Assembly: GCA_964019135.1 (NCBI GenBank)
Contig: OZ025248.1
Span: 47,733,670 to 47,797,669 of the forward strand
Length of the DNA stretch: 64,000 bases
Source of the DNA: Arenicola marina
Taxonomy: Eukaryota; Annelida; Polychaeta; Arenicolidae
Direction: 5' to 3'
A program made the position numbers and the translations under genes. Shown here one piece after another: positions 12,301-24,912 of this stretch (positions within the stretch are counted from its first letter, which is position 1; each line of letters starts with the position of its first letter). The notes under the pieces were generated by a model. The model searched no databases. It worked only from the letters and a program-made list of their open reading frames with translations, and had not been told where the DNA came from.

Positions 12301-15300
12301 ACGGCAGAGTATTCATGTGTACTCGGCTCTATATAAATATAGAGATGATTTAATTCTTCATGTACCAATAACGGCAGAGTATTCATGTGTACTCGGCTCT
12401 TTATAAATATAGAGATGATTTAATTCTTTATGTACCAATAATGGTAGATTATTCATACAGCACTTGATCTGCTTTATATAGATATTTAGAGATGATTTAA
12501 TTCTTACATAGACTAATAATATGGCAGACTATTTATGCAGCACTCAGCTCTATATTTAGATAGATGAATGATTCTTCACAGAGAGCAATAATACGGAAAA
12601 TTATATATTCGGCACTTGACTCCAATTTTTCACTATGAATAATAAGCAGACTATTCATACAGCACTCGGCTCCACAATAATCTGTATGTCATGTGCCGTA
12701 CAAATAGTCACATGGCTTATTCATATGGACCTGTATGAATAGTCAAATTGCTTATTCATATGGACCAGCCCATACGAATAGTCCCATGGCTTATTCATAT
12801 GGACCCGTACAAATAGTCCCATGACTTATTCATATGGTCCTATACAAATAGTCACATGGCTTATTCATATAGATCTGTACGAATAGTCACATGGCTTATT
12901 TATATAGACCCATACAAATAGTCGTATGGCTTATTCATATGGTCCCGTTGAATAGTCACATGGCTTGTTCATATGGACCCATACAAGTAGTCACATGGCT
13001 TATTCATATGGACCATGGGGAGAGGGTCCATCCTGGGTGTGTGTGAGGGGTGAGGATGTGGTGGGGGGTCCCTCCTAGGTGTGTGTGAGGGGGAGGGGAT
13101 CCGTCCTGGGTGTGTGTGTGAGGGGTGGGGAGGGGGAGGGGTTCATCCTGGATGTATGTCAGGCTGGACTGGAGGTGGATCCACTAATTAAACTGTTTTT
13201 TTTTGCAGGAGGATGTGGAAGACTTTATGAAGAGTTCTGAAAATGAATCAGCTGAGAAAGTATTAAAAGGATTGGAAGAACAGCACAGCAAATATAAGTT
13301 CATGGAATATAATTTGATGACTAAGAAATCAAGGTAGGTGCTTTTGTGACAGCATTGAATTTATGATGCCAATGCACGCTAATAGATATACTGGCCATGG
13401 AATCTTTTTGCATACAATATCTGATCAATACCAATATCTCTTTCAATAAATGTTGTTCTTTCTTGTAAAATGTTTAGCAAATGTGATAACCAGTACTTGT
13501 AAACATTCTTTAAATGTTCTCAGTCATTAGACATGTTATTAGTCTTTTTGGGTGCAGCCTTCCATGAGCCTGTGTAAGGGGTGCAGGCTTACTTCTGAGT
13601 TCCCATTGCCACGCCACTTGCTCCATAGTGTATGTGGGTCTATTAAATACCTGCTCAACACCCACAAAATTAGGTATATGTAATATTTGTTATAATTGAA
13701 AGAGATTCAGGAGTTATTGGTAGTGCCTGTGTTTGACTAGATTATTTTTTTAAATCAGCAGTTTTGTCATTATTATCATGTTTATTCATCATTATTATCA
13801 TGTTTATTCCATTTAGATTAAAGGCACAGATACCAGATATTCGAACATCTCTGAATATTGTAAAACACATGCAGTCAAAAAAGGTTTGTACAAGGCGCAT
13901 ATGCATTTGTTGCGTTTCATGTTTTCCTGTTCGGGCAAAGTCAAATGAAACAGATTACACATATTGGTAATACATGTAATGGATTGGGCCTTCATAGTGT
14001 TGTTTTAAAAGATAATGTTATTGTCACGCCTTAAGCTTTTGTGTGTGCAGTCAAATAAGACAACTTCTGGAAATAAAGTCCCAGAATCACTAAAGAGGAC
14101 GCTTTGTAGGAATATTGTGAGCATTTGGTAAATATTGATTATTAAAAGAAACGTTTGGTTTTCAGGAAAGTCCAGACCCTATGGAGACTCACTTCCAAAT
14201 GTCAGATAACCTCTATGTGAAGGCTAGGATTCCAGCTACAGACAAAGTTTGTTTATGGCTTGGGGTAAGATTTCTGAGATGCAGTACTTCAGAGGGTATG
14301 GTTAAAACCTGTGGATCATTAGTTGAAAATTTGACGATTTGGAAAAAAAGAATCACATAAGAATCTGTTGTTATATTCATCTATTAATTTCAATTACTGT
14401 TCTTATCCTTAGTCATTTATCTGTGTTACCTAGGGACATGCCTTGTTCAGGCTAGGTGGAAACAATATATTGGAACTGTCCTATTCGTGGAATCTAGGTC
14501 GATGTGTACATCCATCTGTAAATAATAGCAGATGTATACTTAGGGGCTCCCGACCAATGTAGAGGCGGGGAAATCGAAAACATCAATGCAAGTCAATATA
14601 CTTCTTCGATTTCCCAAGCAGTTTCCGAGTCTTAGTTTCATTACATGGTGAGAATCCATTAAAATAATGCTAATTTGAAGTGTTGTCTGCCTTGGGCAAG
14701 AAAGATATTTATATGAGATAATAAATCGCGAAACAAAATGCTCCTACATTTAAAGTACACTTAAGACGTACATGTGAAGGAACCTGTAACTAGACTTCTT
14801 TCTTTCTTTTTGTTTTGCCTGCAAGCATTTAGCTCCTGTTTTTGTTACAGGCTAACGTCATGTTAGAGTACACCCTGGACGATGCCAATGCTTTACTTGG
14901 GAAAAATCTCGAAGCCGCTGTTCAGAGTTTACAGCAAATGGAAGATGATCTGGGATTTCTCCGCGATCAAACTACAACTATTGAAGTCAGTATCCTTTCA
15001 GTGAGACTGGTCGCCAAAGTACTCTCACGTATGTGGCATTATTGGAAGGGGCTTGCCCAAAATGTTTCACGCATCATTCACTCGTTATCATCCAATACCC
15101 GACTGACCAGGCGCAGCTTCCTGGTGTCCCTGCAGTTGAGGTTGTCGCATGTAGTGTGCGCTGGTCTTTAATCTGCAACGATCATACTTAGCCAAGTAGT
15201 TGCATGAGTGGATATATCATCTACTTACAGAACACCACTGCAATGGTAAAATTGCAAAGCATATTGAAAATCATTACTACGTGGCCCGAATGGTATCCAT

Positions 15301-16886
15301 CAACCTGCTGCGTGCATATAAAAGTATTACCTACGATTGGCCTGTTAGACGTTTATCATCTACCATTTCCGTCATATATCAATTTGCGTCTGTGTGCTCT
15401 CTGTGGGTCGCAAAACGCGACATTTCGTTCTGTAATTTTAGGTATCCGACATAGCTCGGTCAAGTTCGTTAAAGGGGTATGTAGGTCCAAGTCACAGGAT
15501 TTTTTTCCTGTTCTTTGACCATTAGCAGACAGTTTGGGAGCTAACGCTTCAACAAAAATACACGTGTTGTCCTTTCGGATTTCTAGTTGTGTGCCAATCG
15601 AAGAACCCAAAAATATCAACTTTAAAGCAGGTGTCCAACCTAATCTTATTCTATTCGCGATCTGCGCCGAAAGTTAATCTTAAAATTAAATTGGCGAGTG
15701 TTAGAGCAAGTGACTTATATTGTGACCCATCATGTGGCGCCGCCTTACGTTATAAAGTTATCTCGCGGAGGGAACTCTTCACAGTGGAGGGACCCTTCAG
15801 GGGAAACGCGTGGTACGAGAGATCAGGGCCGCGATTTACGGATGAGTTGCGGCAGTTTCAGGCCGCGCAGTATTCCATGATCTTAGTGTTTCATGGAAAA
15901 TAGCATCCAAACAGATTCATATACGTCTTGCGATGATTGTCTCCGTAAAAAAGCCAGTAGGCGTCAGTTCCGGTTTGTATATAATTATCGCCTCCTGATT
16001 GGTCAATCGTGGACACCTCCAAAAAGAGCTGCCGCCTGGTTAAGCGGCGAAAGCGTGGCTGGCTGTCTAAATTTCTAAATTTTATTGTAAGCTACAGACA
16101 TGACAGAACAATTCTGTAAATTGTAGGAAAGACACTTGGGGTATTGTATGAATCGGTAAAGCAGCGTTAGAAGCCAGGCTGGCGGCTCCCTTTAACACGG
16201 AACCAATAACATGGGACTGAGGCTACACAGTGGACGCCGCAGTAGGCTTTTCTCATCGCGCGCTCAGCCTGCCTCGGAGAGGTCAAATCTGGATATAAGA
16301 GATCAAATTTAGATCTGATGGACCAAGTCTGGATCTAAGGGGTCAAATCTGGATCTGAAGGGTCAATCCGGTGTATGTGTGTATCGATCTGTAGGTCGCC
16401 TCTGTAGATCGCCAAACATGACATTTCCGTCATCATCCTTCACCCTGATCTGTGGGTAACGATCTCGGACTTACTCATTAAATCCGGACTAAACCGAATG
16501 AATATGCGAAGCAGGAAGATATTAATTTGCCATCCGGTCTAGTTATAGACGATTGATCATTGAACCCAGTTGGATGTACTTAATCGGGCTTATATGAATG
16601 TTCGATGTGTCTTGTTTCTGACGGACTTCAACACAAATATCGAAGATTTATCTTGCCTGGAATGGCTTTGGCTGTATCTGTCTTTATAGTTTCAAAACAA
16701 GAGGTGAGGTTTCTCATGGAACTGTTATTCTGATTTTAATCTGATATAGATGTGTATGTCGTAGATAGAGTTGTTTTTGTGTCCAAATTGTTCTTGACTA
16801 GTCTTTTAGACATGGCGCGCGTGTACAACTGGGACGTCAAACGCAGACAAGGAGTACCAGGAGCATCGGCTGTCACAGCGTCCTAG
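9391..16886 (+). CDS. VBP1: Prefoldin subunit 3 / VHL-binding protein 1, complete
   Basis: Alpha-type subunit of the heterohexameric cytosolic prefoldin, which passes nascent actin and tubulin to the CCT chaperonin; in vertebrates it also binds pVHL. Exons: 9391-9468, 13209-13333, 13817-13883, 14166-14264, 14851-14989, 16810-16886; phases are consistent and the product is 194 residues (human 197). Recognisable blocks are EDVEDFMKS, QHSKYKFMEYNLMTKK, TDKVCLWLGANVMLEYTLDD, EDDLGFLRDQTTTIEV and the C-terminal NMARVYNWDVKRR. The two helical arms flank the central beta segment around ARIPATDKVCLWLGANVMLEY, as in other alpha prefoldins. The start has strong context (A at -3, G at +4). Intron 1 is 3.7 kb of repeats. 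The gene is transcribed away from CUL5 and towards MYCBP. Confidence 0.96.
9640..12030. repeat. Dispersed repeat, internally duplicated, in VBP1 intron 1
   Basis: This stretch has no coding signal but is repetitive at two levels. Two diverged tandem copies of a ~300-350 bp unit lie at about 11340-11700 and 11790-12030; both carry the words GCGTCAA, CGTCATAGCT and TTGGCAATAGCT. A second copy of the family lies in ATM intron 10 (38095-38620), sharing TTTTCGGTATATAGTCGAAA with 10622-10641 and a further ~250 bp. The block contains six TGACGTCA octamers (10133, 10449, 11367, 11375, 11520, 11663). It starts with a short microsatellite (9735-9760) and an inverted repeat (9676-9702). No transposase or reverse transcriptase is recognised, so its class is unknown. 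Confidence 0.6.
12262..12665. repeat. 70-bp tandem repeat, decaying to the right
   Basis: Units beginning TATAAATATAGAGATGATTT start at 12262, 12332 and 12402, exactly 70 bp apart. Further, more diverged units continue to about 12665. The first two are nearly identical, so amplification is recent at the left end. The array lies in VBP1 intron 1. Confidence 0.85.
12690..13013. repeat. 35-bp minisatellite, about nine copies
   Basis: The unit contains GGCTTATTCATATGGACC followed by a variant of GTACAAATAGTCACAT. It repeats every ~35 bp with point variation. It abuts a GT- and GGGGA-rich stretch (13018-13160) that ends only ~50 bp before VBP1 exon 2, so the whole 3' half of intron 1 is tandem repeat. 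Confidence 0.85.
16281..16370. repeat. Short ~22-bp tandem repeat (GGTCAAATCTGGAT core)
   Basis: Four to five degenerate copies of GGTCAAATCTGGATCTAAG lie in VBP1 intron 5. Nothing suggests coding function. Confidence 0.6.
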
Positions 16887-18405
16887 GTCGACGCCAACAG
16901 CTGTTTCAGGCATCGAAGTTGCATCTCAGTTGAGAAGGGACGCTAGAAAACTAAACACCATACCTTTTCATGTCAGTCTTAGTTTGCTGAAATCTTCAAA
17001 TACAGCATTAAGTCACCTACTATTGTCTCGAGAAAAGTTGGGACGGAAGATGGTTTCTGTACATGGTCCCACTGGTGTTTGCTTTCGAAAGTAAACTGTT
17101 TAATTCCCTGCCCATTTTGTAATTATTAATAAAATACTAGCTTTTGTACTAGAGAAGAAATTGTTCATCGCTTTATTAATCCTTTACCAGACTTTGGTTA
17201 ATAAAAATGATCACAATGCGATCTAAACTTGTCAATTACTCTGCTGCTCATATGCCACGGTTATGTTTTACGTTAAATGACCATTGCAATTTTGCAAAAC
17301 GAGAAGAGGATTTGGGTCTTTGAAACGCATCCCGTTGCTGTGAACAGGCTGGCTGCGCAGTAAGGGTTTGAAGAATAGTGAATTCATCTAGTTTTCTGTC
17401 GTCCCGACAATCCTAAATATAGTAAATATACATAAGAGCTGGATTTCTCAAGAATGTGTTTGAAATCTGGTTCGCAGAGGCCGTTGGAAGCTTTGCATTT
17501 TGATCATAATGTGTGGATTTCTGCCAAAAACGAAGAATTCACGCGTGATTGCACAGCAGGCGCATCTCTGATAATAATAGGGATCGCTACCTATGAATAG
17601 GACGACCAGTTCGTCCTATTCATAGCTAAAGGATCGCACACTAGTTCGGATTATATATTTAGTCCTGTGACAGCGAAACACCCATGCAAGTTGCAAGTAG
17701 AAAATGGATCAATATTGCTTCGCAGACGTTGCTCTGAGCTGGCTTCAGAAAATAACTTAGAAAATACGAACATAACGTCATCACATATTTATAAGCAAAT
17801 AACAACTTTTTTTCACCTTCCGAAACTACAGCTAGAACATCCCACAATTATTTGAAAATTCGATTTTATCATCAATCCCAAAGTTAATAAATAACTCAAG
17901 TTACTCGACTCAAGACTGGTCCAATATGTCAGGACCAGACTGAATAAGAAATTAAAATTCCATTTGGAACCCATCGCGCGGAAGAACAGTAACTGGAACG
18001 TATCTTTTATACCTAATTAACATTATTAATCATACACCGCGGGTAACAAAATCCTCATAATGCGTTGATCATACGCATCGGGACGCCTTATATATTAATG
18101 GATACAGATTTATTGTATACGACTCTGGCACGGCGGAATATATCTTATATTCCCTGGTACAAAGTGATTGGAAAGAAAGTCAGTGACACAAAAGCATAAT
18201 AAGCTGTTAATTACCCGATGGTTCAATCTGTCAAAAATTACATCTTAGCGCGTCGAATGACACATGTGAAATATAATATATCAGAAGATTTTGTGTACAA
18301 CTGATATAAAAACACTATGCAAAACATAAGGTATAAAAAGTTTCCTATTAACCAATGATAAATATAATGTACATGAAAACAACTTAGAGACCGATCATGT
18401 TGTCT
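16887..18405. other. Intergenic region between convergent VBP1 and MYCBP
   Basis: No gene is seen. The left part is the VBP1 3' UTR with a polyadenylation signal at 17128-17133. A 15-bp perfect hairpin lies at 17591-17625. The right end should hold the MYCBP 3' UTR. The rest is AT-rich unique sequence. Confidence 0.6.
17128..17133 (+). terminator. Candidate polyadenylation signal of VBP1
   Basis: AATAAA lies about 240 bp after the VBP1 stop codon, a normal distance for a 3' UTR. No transcript evidence is available here. Confidence 0.5.
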
Positions 18406-21400
18406 TCAGTTTTCAGCTTGCTCTTCAGCAGGTTCATATTGAGTAAGCTGCAAAGCAAAGAAAAATATGCTTCAGTTTCATCAAAATCACAGTGAAAGTG
18501 GGAACATGAATATATACTATAGACTGCATGGATAAGCATGATATTTAGCGGAAACCATGCCCCTTAATGTTAATTTTTACAGCTAATCAGTGATATCGTT
18601 ATATCGGTAATAAAATATCTAGATACTAGTGTACGGGTTACAGTAAAATAATACCTTTTGCTTGAGTTCAGAATTTTCTTCCGTCAGTTGTTCCACCTTT
18701 TGCTTCAGTTCTGTGACTTCTAGTTTGAGCGCTTCAACATCAGCGGTTTCGGGTCCACCCGACCCCAAATGTTGCTTCAGGAAACTGGTTCAGGTTAAGT
18801 TAAGTTTACAAAACTAACATCACATATATTCACAAGAACCACGATACAGTTGATCTGCAGCTCAGCTGGCTTGCCAACTGAGCTAGGGAAACTAACCAGA
18901 CCCATACGCGTTCTGCGACTACTAATTCCGACGTCGATCGTACTGTAACACGTCAAACGTCATCTTGCCAAACCACCATAAATTCCATTTATGTCTTGCC
19001 GTGCTATCATCTGTCGTTCAACACTTAGAACCAACTCATTTATCGTGGCCAGCCACCGATTATTCACAGTGAAAGCTAGATTTCTTTCTCTTAGCATATT
19101 GGTCCTTGGTAGCGTTTCATTTCTCGCTACAATTTTAGCTCTGTGATGAGATCGCTGACTGCAAGCACCAGGAACCACTGACAAAAGGCAAAATTCGTGT
19201 AGTTCTCGCATTATGGGGTAAGCCGACCGTTTAAAAAACATAATGCATACCTCCCAGCCATGTTTGGACCTCCAAATATCGAAATTATAGGTGCATGAAA
19301 TATAGGAGCATTTTTTTAATGGATATACCGGTATGAATTTAATGTCATTATTTCATGGAAACAAGTACCATAGTTATTGTATTTTATGGCCACAGTAATA
19401 TTTCTTATGTCACAAACCTTATAACAAATATTGTTGTGGGTCGAAAAAGCGTCAAATGTAGGCAAACTTAACTAAATGATTGGGATAAAATAAAAAAGCT
19501 TATAGACCTTGCCAGACACCATTAAGTTATCTAATGACGTTATAAACACAGGAAAAACATGTAAGGAATTTATATGTATACTACCTGACACTGTAATGTA
19601 TATATTTTAGTTCCATTCAAAGGAATTATGCAAAAAGATAATATAAAAGAATAAGGACATTGAAGCTTAATGATATATGGCCCGAAGCTTAACAACTAAC
19701 AGTAATCCAGCACTGAACATACAGTCCTAGACAAGGCCATCTCTTTGGGCCTACAGCACACATCCAACACATACCAACAACCCAAAATATTGGAATGTGG
19801 CTGAATTATAGGAGTTTTACAGAAAATATGGGAACTACGGGAGTGCTGGGAGGCATAATATAATATATAATATAATAGATATAATAATGTACTAACTCGA
19901 TCTACAAGAGCTGCACACAGGACTATGAACTTAGATATAACTACAAAATTTTAAGTTACAAAAAAATTTATATTTATGATGTCCCCACACAATTCTCAGG
20001 AGGAAGAAAACAAAGATATATACCGGTACCCATTTGGAAATCATTCAGTTGACTTTGAAATTTGATGCCTAATATGCCATCCACCATTTTGTCTACTGTT
20101 GAAATACTGATAGGCTACAGGTTATCTTTGAATTATCCAACAATGCACCCCAATAAATATCACAATCAGATGGGCTTTGGGCTTTTTAACTTTTTATTAC
20201 AAAACATTGCCCTCACTCCGACTCATGAATTACCAGAATCAAAGATGCTGCCACAATGCCATTGAGGCAGAACACACAACTATGCAACTAAGCAAGTAAG
20301 ACATAAAGGTAGTTCTCATTCTGTTACAATTATGAAAAGGGATACTCCAATGCATTGCTTGGTTTTTCTGGTTCTTCATATAGTCCGACCAACACTGAAA
20401 AAAAGGATCACAGAAATATGAACAAATTCAACATAGATGCACTGATTGCAAACGTGGTATGCAGGACTGTGCCCCCTGTATCCATCATAATGGCACTGTA
20501 TGAACACATGGAGAATAGAGGGTCTCAATATCATGTATTTTATATAAGGGGGACACTTCCGCATGTCGCACATCTACTATTGTTACAGGGATTATATCTA
20601 GGTAAAGATGCAAAGTATTGATAATTTCTTTGTACCTTTATTACTGGAGTAGAAAATTTCATATCCATCAAATAAATCCATTACATATTATTCATTGCTT
20701 GTATTACTTTCATCTCATAATCAATGACGTACACAAAGATCAATAAAATGTTACTGTGACAAAATATTGTACCAGTATGTCTTGCAATTTAAGTATATGT
20801 TGTAAATAAAGGTTTTATATAAATGTGTTACGACATCTAGGCAACTTACATTTAGTCAAGACATCCAACACTCCAGCCTTCTCGAGATACTTTCTGAACT
20901 CTTCCCGCCTGGAATCAGCTGGCTGAAAGACAATATTACTATTGGCTTAATCCATACACTTTTGAGCTGAGAACAGTGCCTGGTCAATATCTCTTCCTGC
21001 ATCTGTATTATGAAACTGGAACAACTCAAAGTAATATGAAAATGACAATGTGTATAAACACATATCCTCAGCTTAAAGACACAAAAACATATACCTAACT
21101 AATGCCAGTTTTATATTGATAGTTTGCCTTTATACTCTCAACTCTGTGATTTAGCTTTTTGCCAGCTGGGTACGCATTCGCCACCACCAATTTGTCACTG
21201 CAGTTGTCCAGACAATGCCAACGTCTAGTTTATTCCATGTGGAAACAGAAATAACCCAAAACTCAGAAATAATTATAAGTAGGAGTGAAACTTTGTCACC
21301 TTTGGAAATGTTTGGCATGTGTTCAGCTTTGGGATCTGTTTGTACCAATAACAGCTGCCGTAAACTGCCTATCTGAAGCTGCATACATATTAAAGCCCCA

Positions 21401-24400
21401 CGCCAACTTTGGCCTCAAAACCGTGTTGGCAGGCACCAGAACCATTTCCAGAAAACTACATATTATAAGCCGCACCCAGACCTTAGGCTCTCAACCCACC
21501 CACCCGTATCCATTCTGCCAACCAAATCAATTAATTGTTTATACAAGCAGTCACGACCACTAACAACATATTCACCTGTCCCTCTCCGATCGCACCTCTT
21601 ACCAAGTGTCACACCAGTGGCTGGCTCTCCTGGCCCCTACCAAGCCAATTAATTGTTTATACAAGCAGTCGCGACTACTAAAAACATTCACCCCACTTGT
21701 CCCGCCACGCTCACTTGAAATTGGCAAAAGGCCCTATTTAAAGCTGCACCCTGACTTGTGACTCAAACTTGGAAAGTGCAACCTTCAACTTCCTAATATA
21801 AGCTGCGGCTTCAAATAGGCAGTTTATGGTACATCACTGCTGGCAATCAGTTTCGCAAAATCATGTTTTTTGTTTTCACTACTTGGGATATTGGCTGGCA
21901 CACACCCAGTGATGGTACAGTTAAAAGGAGGTTATGCTACGGAAAAAGATTGATTAATGTAGACAAGATATAAATTATTAACATTGTAAATTATTATATG
22001 CATGTACATCTCGTCAAGTAGGCATTGTTTATACAGGTGGTAGATGCATAGAGTTGTGTTGCATTTGTAGGGAGGGAATGGAGTGAGGGGTCTACCATTA
22101 TTGTTTGCAGGGTGCCCATTAGTTTTACTTGACTCATGAGTAGAAGGAAGGAGTCATGGTCCAGTAAGTGGCAGTCGGCAGGATTATTATAGGCAGTGAT
22201 GCTGGAAGGTAGGCAAGGGTCTGGATAGCGCAGTGATACCGGAAGGAAGGAAGGAAGGCTCTGAGGGACCCAGGAGGATCAAGCAAGGGTCCCTAAGCAG
22301 CACATGGATGCTGATGCCAAAACAAATCGATTGAATGGTCTGCGCCATGTGAGAATATTCTAATATGGCGCTGTGCCATGTGAGAATACTCTAATATGGC
22401 GCTGCGCCATGTGAGAATACTCTAATATGGCGCTGCGCCATGTGAGAATACTCTAATATGGCGCTGTGCCATATAGAAATTCCCACATGGTGCTGTGCCA
22501 TCTAGGAATTGTCACATGAAACTGCCAAATCGGAATCATGTGGAATTCAACCTTTCTGCATTTTAATAATAATAATACATGTAATTGGATTTATTGTCAC
22601 ATAGCTCTGGGCCAATTAAATAAAAAAATAATAATACAATACAATGGCCAGATCAAGTTGGAATAATTCTGATATAGTTCTGGCCCAAATAGAAATTCTG
22701 ATATTTTTTATGGAACCAAGTTAAATGATAAGTCTGGCAATGTCTGCTTCTGGCGATCAAATTCCAACCCATTTACCTGTTCAGCATTCTTACCTTAAGC
22801 CGCGGCTTATATTAGGAAGTTGGAGGGTCAAATTACCGGATTTTAGTCGGAAGTCAGGGTGCAGCTTCAAATAGGGCCTTTTGCAGATTTCAAGTGAGCG
22901 TGGCAGGACAAGCGGGTGGGGGGGGGGGGGGAGTAATGCGAAAATTAAGGGCTACCACCGCCAGGGAGCCTCTTCGAGCTGCGGGGTCTAACAGCCATCT
23001 CAGATCACTTTTTCTTCCACTCTCGGACGACTTGTTTCTCATTGAGATCCAAGTGCTCAGCAGTAGCTCTGTTACTCTGAGACTCAGTCGCATGTTGAAT
23101 AACCTTCAACTTGAAAGCTGCGTTGTAAGATGTTTTTTTCCCAGGCATTGTGTTACCCGGGGCAATCAAGACCGACAATGAGCTACTTATGGTTGTGTTA
23201 TTTATTTATACTGCCACGCGACTCCCCCCACACCTATTGTAGACCAATCATCAGAGGCAAGGTTTCAGGTGGTGTAACTTGATACGGCTGTCGGATTCAT
23301 AAACATGCAGTAGGAGCCAGCCACTGGTGTGACACTTGATAAGAGCAGCGATCGGAGAGGGAGAGGTGAATGTTGTTAGTAGTCGTGACTGCTTGTATAA
23401 ACAATTAATTGGTTTGGTAAGGTCCAGAAGAGCCAGCCACAGGTGTGACACTTGATAAGAGGTGCGATCGGAGAGGGAGAGGTGAATGCTGTTAGTGGTC
23501 GCGACTGCTTGTATAAACAATTAAGTTGGTTGGCCAGATGGATTAAGCAGGAATACAGGGCGGAGGGCGGGCCAGTAGGGGGGGGGTGGAAGGCTAAAGT
23601 CGGGGTGCGGCTTATAATATGTAGTTTTCCGGAAATGGTTCTGGGTGCCGGCCAACCCGGTTTTTAGGCCAAAGTTGGGGTGCGGCTTCTAATATGTATG
23701 CAGCTTCTAATAGGCAGTTTACAGTAATAACATTTAGCAATACATTAAATCTTTCCCGCCAACCAGTGCTTTTGTGTTCTTCAGTATAACAGGGTTGGAT
23801 GGTCCAAATCAAGCCTTAATTGCTGCTTAATTGTTATTAGCTTGCTGCCAAAGACAGGGTGGACTAAGGTCTAATGCCTGTAATCGCATTGAGCTTTAAT
23901 CCATAATGGTTGGGACTATAGCAAAGAGAGTGGCGAAATATATGCTGAGTATTTCCAGTCTTCCAGGTCAACTGTCTGTTGGGTTGGTAGAGATTTTGGC
24001 GGTTCATTCATGTGCAAATGTACTCTGACGCCACTGTTTAGCGCAATATTGTGCATAGACATCTGGATGCTCATTCCCTTCATATTGGTATGGGTAAACC
24101 ACGAAACCTTAGATTTAGCAACGCCTGATGGCACCACTGCAGGTACTTTTTGCTAGATTGTATCTGCAGTGGCACCATCTAGCAAAAAATACCATGTTAT
24201 CAATAAACAAGATGGCAGATGGGTTTGGTGGGTGAAAGATATTACTGCCCTGAAATGTTTGAATTTCCCCTTCCTTGGATATACCTTATTGGATAACATG
24301 TAATACGCTGTAGTTTACAATATTGCATGACCAATACGGGCACCAACCACTCTGTTTTGCCTATTCTTGCTCTGTTTCGCGAAAAGGAGTTGATTTCGTT

Positions 24401-24912
24401 GTTTACCCATACCCCTTTATATGTTGGCAAACAAGTGGTACTTTTGGTGTCATTTTCAAGTATATTTATGTTTGCTCCCAAAAATGTATCGAATGAGCAT
24501 TAAAAGGAAATGTACACTCATATTGTATTAAAATGATATGTTTAATTTTGGCAGCGGCTGTGCACTGCTTTGGGACCCTTTGGAAAAGCTTGAGACTCCT
24601 GGGTCCCTGATTGACACGCCTCAGGGTTAGGGTTCTTACTTACGTGTGTACTGCAAGGTTATCCTTTTTTAAGACTTTAGAGTTTAGGCCTTTAGTAACG
24701 AGACTATTATCATGGCATGGGCATGGCCATGGTGGTTACAATGGTAAGCTTAAGAAGCAAATCATACAACGTCAACGGGCGTCACAAACTCACATGCAGT
24801 TAACATAAAAATGTAAGGAACCGTCAGCAAGTGATAAGATCTAGGCCTACATGTTACACTGATGTAAGTCACTGTTGAGCTTTCATTATAACTGTACCTT
24901 GTATGTAGTCAT
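18406..24912 (-). CDS. MYCBP: c-Myc-binding protein (AMY-1), complete, 102 residues
   Basis: Small helical protein that in vertebrates binds the MYC N-terminus and AKAP/AMAP-type anchoring proteins and is found in cytoplasm, nucleus and cilia/centrosomes. Exons in transcript order: 24898-24912 (MTTYK), 20850-20922, 20346-20394, 18655-18784, 18406-18447; every phase closes. The product contains PADSRREEFRKYLEKAGVLD, LLVGLYEEPEKPSNALDFLK and a C-terminal coiled coil (EALKLEVTELKQKVEQL...ENSELKQKLTQYEP), close to human MYCBP (103 residues). The tiny first exon was chosen because MTTYK matches human MAHYK, its donor GTACAG is correct and A lies at -3. Intron 1 is 4 kb and carries a pogo-like transposon. 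The gene is convergent with VBP1 and divergent from ATM, 8.6 kb away. Confidence 0.95.
18826..18893 (-). pseudogene. Degenerate tRNA-Cys-like element in MYCBP intron 3
   Basis: On the minus strand the A-box TAGCTCAGTTGGC is perfect and is followed by GAGCTGCAGATCAAC, again like the tRNA-Cys(GCA) anticodon arm. The B-box (GTGGTTCTTGTGAA) is degenerate. It is a tRNA pseudogene or the head of an old SINE. Confidence 0.45.
21358..23727 (-). mobile_element. Pogo/Tigger-like DNA transposon remnant with long inverted ends, in MYCBP intron 1
   Basis: The left arm (21358-21835) and right arm (22795-23727) are mutual inverted repeats for hundreds of bases: TAAACTGCCTATCTGAAGC on the left matches GCTTCTAATAGGCAGTTTA on the right. 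The right end stops at a TA. On the minus strand at 23005-23148 a 47-codon frame begins MPGKKTSYNAAFKLKVIQHA and continues NRATAEHLDLNEKQVVREWK. This is the N-terminal Psq/Brinker-type helix-turn-helix typical of pogo-like transposases, and it ends at a stop with no catalytic domain. The right arm carries a ~120-bp internal tandem duplication (23310-23425 and 23430-23545). The centre holds a 31-bp minisatellite. The element is dead and non-autonomous. Confidence 0.75.
22337..22500. repeat. 31-bp minisatellite inside the pogo-like element
   Basis: About five units of GCGCCATGTGAGAATACTC plus CTAATATGGCGCT repeat every 31 bp. Junctions form the palindrome-like GGCGCTGCGCC. The last units are diverged. 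Confidence 0.85.

Noticed and set aside
15589-15903. 104-codon plus-strand frame in VBP1 intron 5
   Set aside because: No family resemblance, lies in an intron between well supported VBP1 exons and has no splice logic of its own.
18960-19860. Possible ~600-bp element bounded by CATACCTCCCAGCC (19246) and GCTGGGAGGCATAA (19848)
   Set aside because: The inverted similarity is only ~14 bases and no target duplication is evident; too weak to list as an element.
22894-23181. 95-codon plus-strand frame starting in a G run
   Set aside because: It is the antisense of the transposase helix-turn-helix remnant in the pogo-like element.
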